A stretch of DNA of 63,693 nucleotides. Source: Candidatus Omnitrophota bacterium. Lineage in GTDB: Bacteria; Omnitrophota; Gorgyraeia; Aquiviventales; Aquiviventaceae. The stretch spans positions 1 to 63,693 of the forward strand of contig JACQRE010000158.1 in NCBI GenBank assembly GCA_016206585.1, given 5' to 3'. Position 1 is the stretch's first letter; each line of letters opens with the position of its first letter. Both the position numbers and the translations under genes were made by a program. The notes beneath the pieces are model-generated. The model made no database searches. It saw only the letters and a program-made list of their open reading frames with translations, and was not told the origin of the DNA. Shown here piece after piece: positions 7,622 to 15,343 of the stretch.

Positions 7622-7753
7622 ATCACCAATGACCAAATTCCAAACACCACATAATCACCAAACATCAATGCACCAATCACCAAACCGTTTGGTGATTCGG
7701 TCATTGGTCCATTGGTCATTATGTGGTGATTGGAATGTGGTGTTTGGTTATTG
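7622..7753. repeat. Long hairpin of ATCACCAA-type units, copy 1
   Basis: The left half is built from ATCACCAA, ATGACCAA and ACACCACA units, and the right half from their complements. The core ATCACCAAAC/GTTTGGTGAT around 7677-7697 is symmetric about one base. It fills the whole spacer between the sxtJ-like stop and the carbamoyltransferase gene. There is no T-tract after the stem, so it is not a classical terminator. Confidence 0.8.
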
Positions 7754-7768
7754 CGAGCGTGCGGTGTG

Positions 7769-9595
7769 ATGCATATTCTGGGACTCTCCTGCTACTTCCA
7801 CGACGCGGCGGCGGCCCTCCTGCGCGACGGCGTGCTGATCGCCGCTGCGGAGGAGGAGCGGTTCTCCCGCACGAAGCACGACTTCGGCTTCCCGCGCCAC
7901 GCCATCGACTTCTGCCTGCGGCAAGGAGGCCTGACCGCGCAGGACCTCGACTACGTGGTGTTCTACGAGAAACCGTTCGTGAAGTTCCAGCGCATCCTCC
8001 AGTCGAACCTGCGGACGTGGCCGCGGTCCTGGCGCGCGTTTCCGGACGCGATGACCCACTGGATGCGCGAGAAGCTCTGGACGCGCACCCTCATCCAGGA
8101 AACGCTGGGGATCCCCGCGGAGCGGATCCTCTTTTCCGAGCACCACCTCTCGCATGCGGCCAGCGCCTTCTTCTGCGCGCCGTACGAGGAGGCCGCGATC
8201 ATCACGGTCGACGGGGTGGGGGAGTGGACCACGACGACGATGGGCCGCGGATCCGCCACATGGAACGGGCAGGGCCGCAACGAGATCGTCCTGTCGCACG
8301 AGATCCGCTTCCCCCACTCGCTGGGGCTGCTGTACTCCGCGTTCACCGCGTTCCTCGGCTTCGAGGTCAACGAGGGCGAGTACAAGGTGATGGGCATGGC
8401 GCCCTACGGGCAGCCGCGGTACCGCGATCGCGTGGCCCAGGTGCTGCATCTTGAACGCGACGGCAGCTTCTGGCTCGACCTCGACTACCTCAGCTACCAC
8501 TACTCCGACCGCCGCTCGTTCAGCCGCAAGCTCACGCAGCTCTTCGGCGAGCCGCGCGTGCCCGAGAGCGAGTTCTACACACGCTCGACCGGCCTGCCGG
8601 ACCGCCACGACGCGCGGAGGCTCGAGGCGAATGAGCACTACGCCGACGTCGCCGCCAGCATCCAGCAGGCGACCGAGGACGCGCTCCTGGCGATGGCGAA
8701 CCGTGTGCATGACGAAACCGGGCTCACGCGGCTGTGCCTGGCCGGCGGGGTGGCGTACAACAGCGTGGCGAACGGCCGGCTCCTGCGCGAAACGCCGTTC
8801 ACGGACATCTACATCCAGCCGGCGGCCGGCGATTCCGGCGGGGCGGTGGGGGCGGCCCTCTACGCCTACCACGTGCTGCTGCAGCGGCCCCGCGCGTTCG
8901 TGATGGACCACGCGTACTGGGGGGCCGCGTTTTCGGATGCCCAGCTCGAGGCCGCCCTGCGGGACCGGAACCTGGCCTTCGAGCGGTTCTCGGACGATGA
9001 GGAGCTGCTCGAGGAGGTCGCCGGAGCGCTCGCCGATGGGCGCGTGGTCGGGTGGTACCAGGGGCGCACCGAATGGGGCCCGCGGGCGCTGGGCAACCGC
9101 AGCATCCTCGCCGATCCGCGCCGGGCGGAGATGAAGTCGATCGTCAACGAGAAGATCAAGTTCCGGGAGCCATTCCGGCCCTTTGCCCCGTCGATTCTCA
9201 TGGACCGCGTGGCCGAGTACGTCGACTTCCAGGACAGCGACCGGCATCTCCCCGCCCAGTTCATGCTCTACGTGGCGGACGTGCGGCCCGAGCAGCGCAG
9301 CCGCATCCCCGCGGTGACGCACGCGGATGGCAGCAGCCGGCTGCAGGCGGTGTCCCCCAGGACCAATCCGCGCTACGCCCGGCTCATCGAGCGCTTCGAA
9401 GCGCGGACCGGGGTGCCCGTGGTACTCAATACCTCGTTCAACCTGCGCGGCGAGCCGATGGTCAACGCTCCGGCGGATGCGGTTACGACGTTCCTCAACA
9501 GCGGGATCGATTGGCTCGCGCTCGGGTCGTATCTCGTGCGGAAACCGGGAAGCGTCCGCGCCGACGCGCCGGCCCAGGCGGCCGCGGCAACGTGA
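7769..9595 (+). CDS. O-carbamoyltransferase (NodU/CmcH/SxtI family)
   Basis: A 608-residue enzyme transferring a carbamoyl group from carbamoyl phosphate to a sugar hydroxyl. The N-terminal kinase-like domain begins with ILGLSCYFHDAAAALL and EEERFSRTKHD; the C-terminal YrdC-like part has GWYQGRTEWGPRALGNRSILADPR and VLNTSFN, all family hallmarks. It is flanked by an SxtJ-like and an SxtK-like gene, forming a J-I-K unit. ATG 7769 follows the hairpin repeat; the shadow frame upstream is repeat sequence. The acceptor is probably a sugar of the glycan made by this locus, possibly a GDP-6-deoxyhexose given gmd directly downstream. Confidence 0.9.
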   Translation: MHILGLSCYFHDAAAALLRDGVLIAAAEEERFSRTKHDFGFPRHAIDFCLRQGGLTAQDLDYVVFYEKPFVKFQRILQSNLRTWPRSWRAFPDAMTHWMREKLWTRTLIQETLGIPAERILFSEHHLSHAASAFFCAPYEEAAIITVDGVGEWTTTTMGRGSATWNGQGRNEIVLSHEIRFPHSLGLLYSAFTAFLGFEVNEGEYKVMGMAPYGQPRYRDRVAQVLHLERDGSFWLDLDYLSYHYSDRRSFSRKLTQLFGEPRVPESEFYTRSTGLPDRHDARRLEANEHYADVAASIQQATEDALLAMANRVHDETGLTRLCLAGGVAYNSVANGRLLRETPFTDIYIQPAAGDSGGAVGAALYAYHVLLQRPRAFVMDHAYWGAAFSDAQLEAALRDRNLAFERFSDDEELLEEVAGALADGRVVGWYQGRTEWGPRALGNRSILADPRRAEMKSIVNEKIKFREPFRPFAPSILMDRVAEYVDFQDSDRHLPAQFMLYVADVRPEQRSRIPAVTHADGSSRLQAVSPRTNPRYARLIERFEARTGVPVVLNTSFNLRGEPMVNAPADAVTTFLNSGIDWLALGSYLVRKPGSVRADAPAQAAAAT

Positions 9596-9604
9596 GGGGT
9601 GGGG

Positions 9605-9775
9605 ATGTCACGGATCGGATCGCGGGCGGGGATCGTCGGACGGTTGTTGCAGTACCTATGGCGGGAGCGGCTGTGGTGGCTGATCCCGGCGGTCATCATC
9701 TTGCTGGTCTTCGGCGGGCTGATTTTCTTCAGTCAGAGCTCGGCCGTCGCGCCTTTCGTCTACACGCTGTTTTGA
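9605..9775 (+). CDS. SxtK-like single-span membrane protein (DUF5989 type)
   Basis: A 56-residue protein: a basic N-terminus with WRERLWW, one hydrophobic segment ([16 protein letters not shown], about residues 27-42) and an extracytoplasmic-looking tail ending in a hydrophobic cluster. It is preceded by GAGGGGTGGGG and starts at ATG 9605. Size, single span and its position directly after a carbamoyltransferase match SxtK/DUF5989 proteins that accompany SxtI-type enzymes. It ends 7 nt before the gmd ATG, whose Shine-Dalgarno overlaps its stop codon. Function unknown. Confidence 0.75.
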   Translation: MSRIGSRAGIVGRLLQYLWRERLWWLIPAVIILLVFGGLIFFSQSSAVAPFVYTLF

Positions 9776-9782
9776 GGTGACC

Positions 9783-11978
9783 ATGACACGCGCGCTGATT
9801 ACAGGCATCACGGGACAGGACGGCTCGTACCTGGCGGAGCTGCTGCTGCAGAAGGGCTACGAGGTGTTCGGGATCATCCGGCGCTCGAGCACCTTCAACG
9901 CCACGGTGCCCTTCAGCAAGGTGCTGCAGGAGTGGCAGGCCTCCGGCCAGCTGCACCTGGAGTACGGCGACCTCAACGATGCGAGCTCGCTCAACAAGAT
10001 CGTGCACTCCATCCGGCCGGATGAGATCTACAACCTCGCCGCCCAGAGCCACGTCCAGGTGAGCTTCGACATCCCGGAGTACACCGGCGAGATCACGGGG
10101 CTGGGCGTCGTGCGGTTGCTTGAGGCGATCCGCGAGAGCGACCTCAAGCCGCGGTTCTACCAGGCGTCCAGCTCCGAGCTGTACGGCCGGGTGCAGGAGA
10201 CGCCGCAGCGCGAGACGACCCCGTTCTACCCGCGCAGCCCCTACGCCTGCGCGAAGGCGTACGCGTTCTACATCACGCGCAACTACCGCGAGGCGTACGG
10301 CCTCTTCACCTGCAACGGAATTTTGTTCAATCACGAGACGGTAGCGTCATTTATGCCGATGTTTTGTAAGAACGTTGATGAGGATGAATTTGACATCAAA
10401 CCCATCTGTGAAATCGTCCCTTTTGATGAATCCAATACACAGTATCAAGCTCGAGAGGTTTCCGGAATTTGCGTCTGGGGAAAAGGCGCATGGGTCGATG
10501 TCTCGTATGCCTCCGCATATCCGCATGACGTGATGAGCGACAACAAGAAGCCCAGATTCATCAATGCTCGATCAGGGGCGTTCATGGCGACTTCGAGCCA
10601 TGTCGGCTTCATGGAAGGCGGCGAGGAAAGAGAAGTTGGCAGGATGAGCATTGGCGATCGTTTGGAGCAGCTCGATTTGCCGGAACCTTCCGGGCGAAAC
10701 CCCTATCCGATCTCTGAAGAGGAAGCCGAGCTCTTGGGCATGATGGTGGGGGATGGGTCCTTCACACGGTCGAGGCGGGGCATTGGCGTGCATGGAAAGT
10801 TTACCAATTCATGTCCTGAAATGCGTCAGCGCTTCAGCGACTTATGGTCAAAAGTCACAGGAGGACGCACCACCTATTACCCGACTCGTTCAGGCTTTAA
10901 TCCTGATAACATCGTGGGTCAACTCAGTCTCATAGGCCGAAATGACTGGTTGAGAAGTATAGACATTTATAACCGAGATAGAACCAAGCGCGTTCCCAAA
11001 GTCATTTTGAATTCCGGAAAAGCGATTATGCTGGCGTTCCTGCGCGGCTATAACGCGACCGACGGTCTCAAAAGTAACCCCTGCACGTACGAGTTTAGAA
11101 ACTTTAAGACAAATTCAGCCACATTGGCGATGGGGTTGTGGTATCTGATCGATCAGACCACCATGCAAGATGTCAATTTAACGGTCGAAACCAAAGCAGA
11201 TGGCCGCATCTTCTACTCACTGAACCTATTATCGACGACCGATAACCTCTCGAAGGAGCACAGCGTTCGTGAACTTGCGTTGGCAGACGTGTCTCAACGG
11301 GAAATATCACGCCGGACGGGCATCTCAAGAACCTTTATCCGTAAAATCCAGAACGGCGGTTCCGCATGCTTGACGCATCATCTGCGAAAGGAGTCCTCCG
11401 AAATCAAGAAAATCGTTGAAATGCCGAATTATCAGGGGTGGTTCTATGATCTTGAGACATCGTCGGGTGAATTTCATTGCGGCATTGGAACAATCCATGT
11501 TCACAATTCGCCCCGCCGGGGCGAGATTTTCGTCAGCCGCAAGATCACCCGGGCGGCGACCCGCATCAAGCTGGGGCTGCAGGATGCGCTGCTCCTCGGG
11601 AACCTGGAGGCGAAGCGCGACTGGGGTTACGCGCCCGAGTACGTCGAGGCGATGTGGCTCATGCTCCAGCAGGAGCGGCCGGACGACTACGTGATCGCCA
11701 CCGGCGAGACGCACTCGGTGCGCGAGTTCGTGGAGGAGGCCTTCGGCCACCTGGGCCTTCCGTGGGAGCGGTACGTGAAGACCGATCCGCAGTACCTGCG
11801 GCCCTCCGAGGTGGACGCCCTGGTGGGCGACGCCTCGAAGGCCGGGCGGCAGCTCGGGTGGCGCCCGAAAGTGAAGTTCAAGGACCTGGTGCGCATCATG
11901 GTCGATGCGGACCTGCTCGTGGCGGAACAGGAAGCGCACGCGCAGAGCTTCCAAGCGAAACCGCTCTCCGTGTCATAA
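9783..11978 (+). CDS. gmd: GDP-mannose 4,6-dehydratase interrupted by an intein
   Basis: The 731-codon frame encodes a 341-residue Gmd (exteins 1-185 and 576-731), which converts GDP-mannose to GDP-4-keto-6-deoxymannose, the precursor of GDP-fucose, rhamnose and perosamine. [15 protein letters not shown] is at residues 6-20, the active-site SSSELYG at about 138-144, and YACAK supplies the Tyr/Lys pair. Residues 186-575 form an intein placed between E and S of the invariant NHE/SPRRGE motif; removal restores an ordinary Gmd. ATG 9783 is preferred over GTG 9777 because GAGGTGA precedes it. No fucose synthetase or GDP-rhamnose reductase (Rmd) is identified with certainty in the window. Confidence 0.92.
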   Translation: MTRALITGITGQDGSYLAELLLQKGYEVFGIIRRSSTFNATVPFSKVLQEWQASGQLHLEYGDLNDASSLNKIVHSIRPDEIYNLAAQSHVQVSFDIPEYTGEITGLGVVRLLEAIRESDLKPRFYQASSSELYGRVQETPQRETTPFYPRSPYACAKAYAFYITRNYREAYGLFTCNGILFNHETVASFMPMFCKNVDEDEFDIKPICEIVPFDESNTQYQAREVSGICVWGKGAWVDVSYASAYPHDVMSDNKKPRFINARSGAFMATSSHVGFMEGGEEREVGRMSIGDRLEQLDLPEPSGRNPYPISEEEAELLGMMVGDGSFTRSRRGIGVHGKFTNSCPEMRQRFSDLWSKVTGGRTTYYPTRSGFNPDNIVGQLSLIGRNDWLRSIDIYNRDRTKRVPKVILNSGKAIMLAFLRGYNATDGLKSNPCTYEFRNFKTNSATLAMGLWYLIDQTTMQDVNLTVETKADGRIFYSLNLLSTTDNLSKEHSVRELALADVSQREISRRTGISRTFIRKIQNGGSACLTHHLRKESSEIKKIVEMPNYQGWFYDLETSSGEFHCGIGTIHVHNSPRRGEIFVSRKITRAATRIKLGLQDALLLGNLEAKRDWGYAPEYVEAMWLMLQQERPDDYVIATGETHSVREFVEEAFGHLGLPWERYVKTDPQYLRPSEVDALVGDASKAGRQLGWRPKVKFKDLVRIMVDADLLVAEQEAHAQSFQAKPLSVS
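10338..11507 (+). other. Gmd intein with LAGLIDADG endonuclease domain
   Basis: This 390-codon in-frame insert has the full layout of a Hint/DOD intein (residues numbered from ATG 9783): a block B TxxH motif (Thr270-His273 in ATSSHVGF), LAGLIDADG motifs [10 protein letters not shown] at 316-325 and [10 protein letters not shown] at 419-428, and block [16 protein letters not shown]...IHVHN ending in His574-Asn575 before Ser576. Between the second LAGLIDADG motif and block F lies a helix-turn-helix-like segment (about 500-525, [18 protein letters not shown]). The first residue is Thr, not the usual Cys or Ser. The insert is visibly lower in GC than its host, some 60-base lines being under 40 percent. 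Confidence 0.92.
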
Positions 11979-11987
11979 CCACAGCCA

Positions 11988-12061
11988 GCAACAAGCAACA
12001 AGCGACACGCAGCACGTGAAGAATATTCTTTCCGTGTTGCATGTCGCATGTTGCATGTCGC
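11988..12061. repeat. Hairpin of GCGACAAGC/GCAACAAGC units, copy 1
   Basis: Left-arm units GCAACAA and GCGACAC face right-arm GTGTTGC, ATGTCGC and ATGTTGC around a GAATATTC centre. It lies between gmd and the next glycosyltransferase. Related copies are at 15240-15332 and 17325-17400, with half-copies at 16326-16350 and 37974-37988. Confidence 0.75.
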
Positions 12062-12079
12062 GAATCGGATTGTTGTCCC

Positions 12080-13240
12080 ATGCACATTGGGATTGAAGGC
12101 CACGGGTTCTGGGGGGAAGGGGGCAGCCAGACCCGGTACGCCTTCCAGCTCATCAGAGCGCTCGCCCGCATCGACCGGACAAACCGCTACATCGTGTTCT
12201 TCAACTCGGCCCGTCGCCGGCTGCCCGGCCAGGGCCGGTTCAGGGAACAGCTCCAGAACGACAACTTCTCCTACGTCATGACCCGCCTGCCCAACACCGG
12301 TTCGCCCTGGCTCAAGCGGCTGCGCCGCGACGTGCTCTGGCCCTGGCGGGGCGCACAGCGCGGCATCGGGTTGTTCCACTCCACCGCCCAGCGCCGCATG
12401 TACACGAACGGGGTCGCCTCCGTGCTGACGATCCATGACCTCGCCGGGCTGGTGCACCCCGAATGGTTCCCGTCCGACTCGCTGGCGCACGAGCAGAATG
12501 CCACCGCCCTGCGGGACATCCGGCAGGCGCGCCTGACCATCGCCTCATCACGCAACACCCAACAGGACATCCAGCGCATGGCGGGCGTTGGGCTGGAACG
12601 GGTGCGGGTCGTCCTGCTGGGCGTCGACACCGGCGAGTTCCACCCCGTCGAAGATCCCGCCGCCATTGAGGCGGTGACCCGCCGGCTGGGCATCCGCGGC
12701 CCCTACCTGTTGCACGTGGGCGACCTGGTGCCGCGCAAGAACCTGGAGCGGCTCATCCGCGTCTTCGCGCGGCTGAAGGCGTCGAAGCGTCTCCCGCATC
12801 AGCTCGTGCTCGCCGGCAAGCGGAACTACGGGCCGCCCAGCCTGTTCGAGCTGCCGCGCGCGCTGGGTGTGGGCGACGACGTGCTGTTTCCCGGGTTCGT
12901 CGAGGAGGCGAATCTGCCGGCCCTCTACGCCGGGGCCGCGCTGTTCGTGTACCCCTCGTGCTACGAGGGGTTCGGGTTGCCGCTCCTGGAGGCGATGGCC
13001 TGCGGGGTGCCGGTGATCTCCTCCAACGCGGCCTCGTTGGTGGAGGTCGCCGGAGAGGCCGCCATCATCCTGGACCCCTCGGATGAAGCCGGGTGGGAGG
13101 AGACGATCGGGGATCTCCTGGACGATGACGCGACGCGGCGCGCCCTGATCGCGCGGGGGCTGGCGCACGTGCAGGGGTTCACGTGGGACAAGACGGCTAA
13201 GCAGACGCTCGCCGCGTACCGCGAGTTGGGAGCCGACTGA
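12080..13240 (+). CDS. Glycosyltransferase family 4
   Basis: A 386-residue GT-B fold retaining glycosyltransferase. The N-terminus MHIGIEGHGFWGEGG forms the donor/acceptor cleft loop. The C-terminal nucleotide-sugar domain contains HVGDLVPRKNLERLI and the E-x7-E region YPSCYEGFGLPLLEAMACGVPVI, typical of GT4 enzymes. The protein resembles the product at 17418 (same opening and the same TNRY.VFFNS-like strand), suggesting duplication. It starts at ATG 12080 directly after the hairpin repeat; no obvious Shine-Dalgarno is seen. The donor cannot be deduced; mannose, rhamnose or fucose-type donors are made nearby. Confidence 0.85.
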   Translation: MHIGIEGHGFWGEGGSQTRYAFQLIRALARIDRTNRYIVFFNSARRRLPGQGRFREQLQNDNFSYVMTRLPNTGSPWLKRLRRDVLWPWRGAQRGIGLFHSTAQRRMYTNGVASVLTIHDLAGLVHPEWFPSDSLAHEQNATALRDIRQARLTIASSRNTQQDIQRMAGVGLERVRVVLLGVDTGEFHPVEDPAAIEAVTRRLGIRGPYLLHVGDLVPRKNLERLIRVFARLKASKRLPHQLVLAGKRNYGPPSLFELPRALGVGDDVLFPGFVEEANLPALYAGAALFVYPSCYEGFGLPLLEAMACGVPVISSNAASLVEVAGEAAIILDPSDEAGWEETIGDLLDDDATRRALIARGLAHVQGFTWDKTAKQTLAAYRELGAD

Positions 13241-13374
13241 GAATCACCAATGACCAAGCACCAAACACCACATAATCACCAATGGACCAATGACCGAATG
13301 ACCAAACGGTTTGGTGATTGGTGCATTGGTGTTTGGTGTTTATGTGGTGATTGGAATTTGGTGTTTGGTGATTC
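13241..13374. repeat. Long hairpin of ATCACCAA-type units, copy 2
   Basis: It begins GAATCACCAATGACCAA right after a TGA stop and ends TTTGGTGATTCG right before the next ATG. The centre is ACCAAACGGTTTGGT. It is the same family as 7622-7753, including the CACCACATAATCACCAA block. Confidence 0.8.
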
Positions 13375-13377
13375 GAA

Positions 13378-14220
13378 ATGAATATGCCGCCTGTTGTGAT
13401 CCTGTGCGGGGGCCGCGGCACCCGCCTGCGCGAGCGGACCGAGAGCATCCCGAAGGCGCTCGTCGAGATCGGCGGCCGGCCGATCCTCTGGCACATCATG
13501 AAGATCTACGCGTCGTTCGGCTGCCGGCGGTTCATCCTCTGCCTCGGATACAAGGGCGACCAGATCCGCCGGTGCTTCACGGGACGGCGAGGGGCTGTCC
13601 CTCGACTCGCCACCGTGTCTTCCGCACGGGGCTCGCTCGGGACTCCGCCCCCTGACGAGGTTCAGGGGGGCTCCGCGCGCGGTGCAGTCGGGATGGAGGA
13701 CACGGTGGAGCACCGCGAGGCGGGGCAGACGTGGACGATCACCTTCGCCGACACCGGCGTGGACACCAACAGCGGCGGGCGCCTCGCCCGCATCGTCCCG
13801 CGGCTCGAGGCCTCACTGGCCTTTGTGACGTACGGCGACGGGCTGGCGCGCATCGACCTGGAGGAGCTCCTGGCGTTCCACGAGTCGCACAGGCGGCTGG
13901 CCACGGTCACCTGCGTGCGGCCGGCGTGCCCCTTCGGCGTCGTCGAGGTGGGCGGCGAGGACCAGGTGACGGCGTTCCGGGAGAAGCCCCCGATGCGGGA
14001 CTGGGTGAACGGCGGCTTTTTCGTCTTCGATCGCCAAGCGCTCGACGGGTTCGGGGACGACGAGGTGCTCGAGCGCGAGCCGCTCGAGCGGCTGACGCGG
14101 GCGGGGCAGCTGTCCGCCTACCGGTTCGACGGGTTCTGGATGTGCATGGACACCTACAAGGACGCCCAGCAGCTCAACGTGCTGTGGGAGCGCGGGGAGG
14201 CGCCATGGAAAATCTGGTAG
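13378..14220 (+). CDS. rfbF: Glucose-1-phosphate cytidylyltransferase-like, with a palindromic insert
   Basis: A 280-residue nucleotidyltransferase. The N-terminal LCGGRGTRLRE signature is at about residues 9-19, followed by ESIPKALVEIGGRPILWHIM and GYKGDQIRRCF. The later WTITFADTG, FVTYGDGLARIDL, GGFFVFD and APWKIW at the C-terminus match RfbF, which makes CDP-glucose from CTP. Residues about 78-111 are encoded by a 99 bp palindromic element (13610-13708) lying in the loop between the third strand and WTITFADTG; the family normally has a shorter, different loop there. The next gene (CDP-glucose 4,6-dehydratase-like) overlaps by 16 nt, supporting the CDP-glucose assignment. Confidence 0.82.
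   Translation: MNMPPVVILCGGRGTRLRERTESIPKALVEIGGRPILWHIMKIYASFGCRRFILCLGYKGDQIRRCFTGRRGAVPRLATVSSARGSLGTPPPDEVQGGSARGAVGMEDTVEHREAGQTWTITFADTGVDTNSGGRLARIVPRLEASLAFVTYGDGLARIDLEELLAFHESHRRLATVTCVRPACPFGVVEVGGEDQVTAFREKPPMRDWVNGGFFVFDRQALDGFGDDEVLEREPLERLTRAGQLSAYRFDGFWMCMDTYKDAQQLNVLWERGEAPWKIW
13610..13708. repeat. Palindromic element inside the rfbF-like gene
   Basis: Outer arms CCACCGTGTCTTCC (13610-13623) and GGAGGACACGGTGG (13695-13708) pair at 13 of 14 positions. An inner stem CCCCCTGA/TCAGGGGG is at 13648-13655 and 13662-13669. The length, 99 nt, keeps the frame. The arms differ from the rmlD and sxtJ-like palindromes, so it is another family. Confidence 0.85.
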
Positions 14221-15233
14221 ACGGCGTCGTCGCCGCCCAGCCCGGCTGGTCCGGTCGCCGCGTGCTCGTCACCGGTGCCACGGGGTTCGTCGGGACGTGG
14301 CTGGCCAAAGCGCTGCTCGACTCCGGCGCCCAGGTCGTCTGCCTGGTGCGCGACGCCGATCCCAACGCGCTCTTCATCCGGGGCGGGATCGACGAGCAGG
14401 TGACGATCGTCGCCGGCTCGCTGCAGGACTACTTCCTCCTCGAGCGGGCCCTGAAGCAGTACGAGATCGACACGGTGTTCCACCTGGCGGCCGAGGCGAT
14501 CGTGCCGAACGCCATCGTCTCGCCGCTGTCGACCTTCGAGTCGAACATCCGCGGCACCTGGCAGCTGCTCGAAGCGGTGCGCCGGACGCCGACGGTGACA
14601 CGGACGGTCGTCGCCTCCAGCGACAAGGCGTACGGCGCGCAGCCCAGGCTGCCGTACACCGAGGAGGATCCGCTGCGCGGCCGCCACCCGTACGACGCGT
14701 CGAAGTCGTGCGCCGACCTGCTCGCGCAGGCCTACGCGTCCACCTACGAGCTGGCGGTGGGGATCACCCGGTGCGCCAACATCTACGGGCCCGGCGACAT
14801 CAACTGGAGCCGGCTCATCCCGGGCACGATCCGCTCGATCCTCCGGCGGGAGCGGCCCGTCATCCGCAGCGACGGCAAGTCCACGCGCGACTACCTCTAC
14901 ATCGCCGACGCGGTGGAGGCGTACCTGACGCTGGGGACCCGCGTGGAGGAGCCCGGCATCCGGGGCGAGCCGTTCAACTTCGGGCCGGGGCGGGCGGTCT
15001 CGGTGCTCGACCTGGCCGCGAGGCTGCTGGCCCTCGGGCCGTATCCCGAGTTGACGCTCGACATCGTCAACACGGCGAAGGCCGAGATCCGCGACCAGAG
15101 CCTCTCGAGCGAGAAGGCGAAACGGCTGCTCGGCTGGAGGCCCAGCGTCGGGCTGGATGAGGGGTTGGAGCGCGCGATGAAGTGGTACCAAGCGTTCCTG
15201 GAAGAAGACCTGGAAATTACCAGTAGAACATAG
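14205..15233 (+). CDS. rfbG: CDP-glucose 4,6-dehydratase-like SDR
   Basis: A 342-residue extended SDR. VTGATGFVGTWLAKALL is near residues 23-39, HLAAEAIV follows, and the active site reads SSDKAYG. That Ser-Asp-Lys triad is typical of CDP-glucose 4,6-dehydratases (RfbG), rather than the Thr-Asp-Glu of RmlB. YDASK provides the Tyr/Lys pair. The product would be CDP-4-keto-6-deoxyglucose. It overlaps the rfbF-like gene by 16 nt. No RfbH-type 3-dehydratase follows, so the route may stop at a CDP-6-deoxyhexose or be finished by one of the DegT or epimerase genes elsewhere in the locus. Confidence 0.8.
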   Translation: MENLVDGVVAAQPGWSGRRVLVTGATGFVGTWLAKALLDSGAQVVCLVRDADPNALFIRGGIDEQVTIVAGSLQDYFLLERALKQYEIDTVFHLAAEAIVPNAIVSPLSTFESNIRGTWQLLEAVRRTPTVTRTVVASSDKAYGAQPRLPYTEEDPLRGRHPYDASKSCADLLAQAYASTYELAVGITRCANIYGPGDINWSRLIPGTIRSILRRERPVIRSDGKSTRDYLYIADAVEAYLTLGTRVEEPGIRGEPFNFGPGRAVSVLDLAARLLALGPYPELTLDIVNTAKAEIRDQSLSSEKAKRLLGWRPSVGLDEGLERAMKWYQAFLEEDLEITSRT

Positions 15234-15239
15234 GCCCTC

Positions 15240-15332
15240 AGCGACATGCGACATGCGACAAGCAACACTTCAACCGCCGATCCTTTAAGAGCTTGGTGGT
15301 TCCGTGTTGCATGTTGCTTGTCGCTTGTCGCT
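15240..15332. repeat. Hairpin of GCGACAAGC-type units, copy 2
   Basis: AGCGACATGCGACATGCGACAAGC-like units on the left pair with GCTTGTCGCTTGTCGCT on the right, with about 40 nt of unrelated sequence in the loop. It lies between the dehydratase stop and the glycosyltransferase ATG at 15344. Confidence 0.75.
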
Positions 15333-15343
15333 GATACTCCTGT

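Noticed and set aside
7622..7753. Rho-independent terminator
   Set aside because: The hairpin is strong but has no T-run on the 3' side, and similar hairpins sit upstream of genes that look part of the same unit.
7748..9322. Long open frame on the minus strand opposite the carbamoyltransferase
   Set aside because: It is a shadow of the GC-rich + strand gene; its translation is Arg/His/Val-rich low-complexity with no recognisable domain, and the + strand frame is a clear family member. The same applies to the other long minus-strand frames.
10338..11507. Group I intron or insertion sequence in gmd
   Set aside because: The insert is one uninterrupted open frame fused to both exteins and has Hint and LAGLIDADG motifs, with no intron core or transposase signatures.
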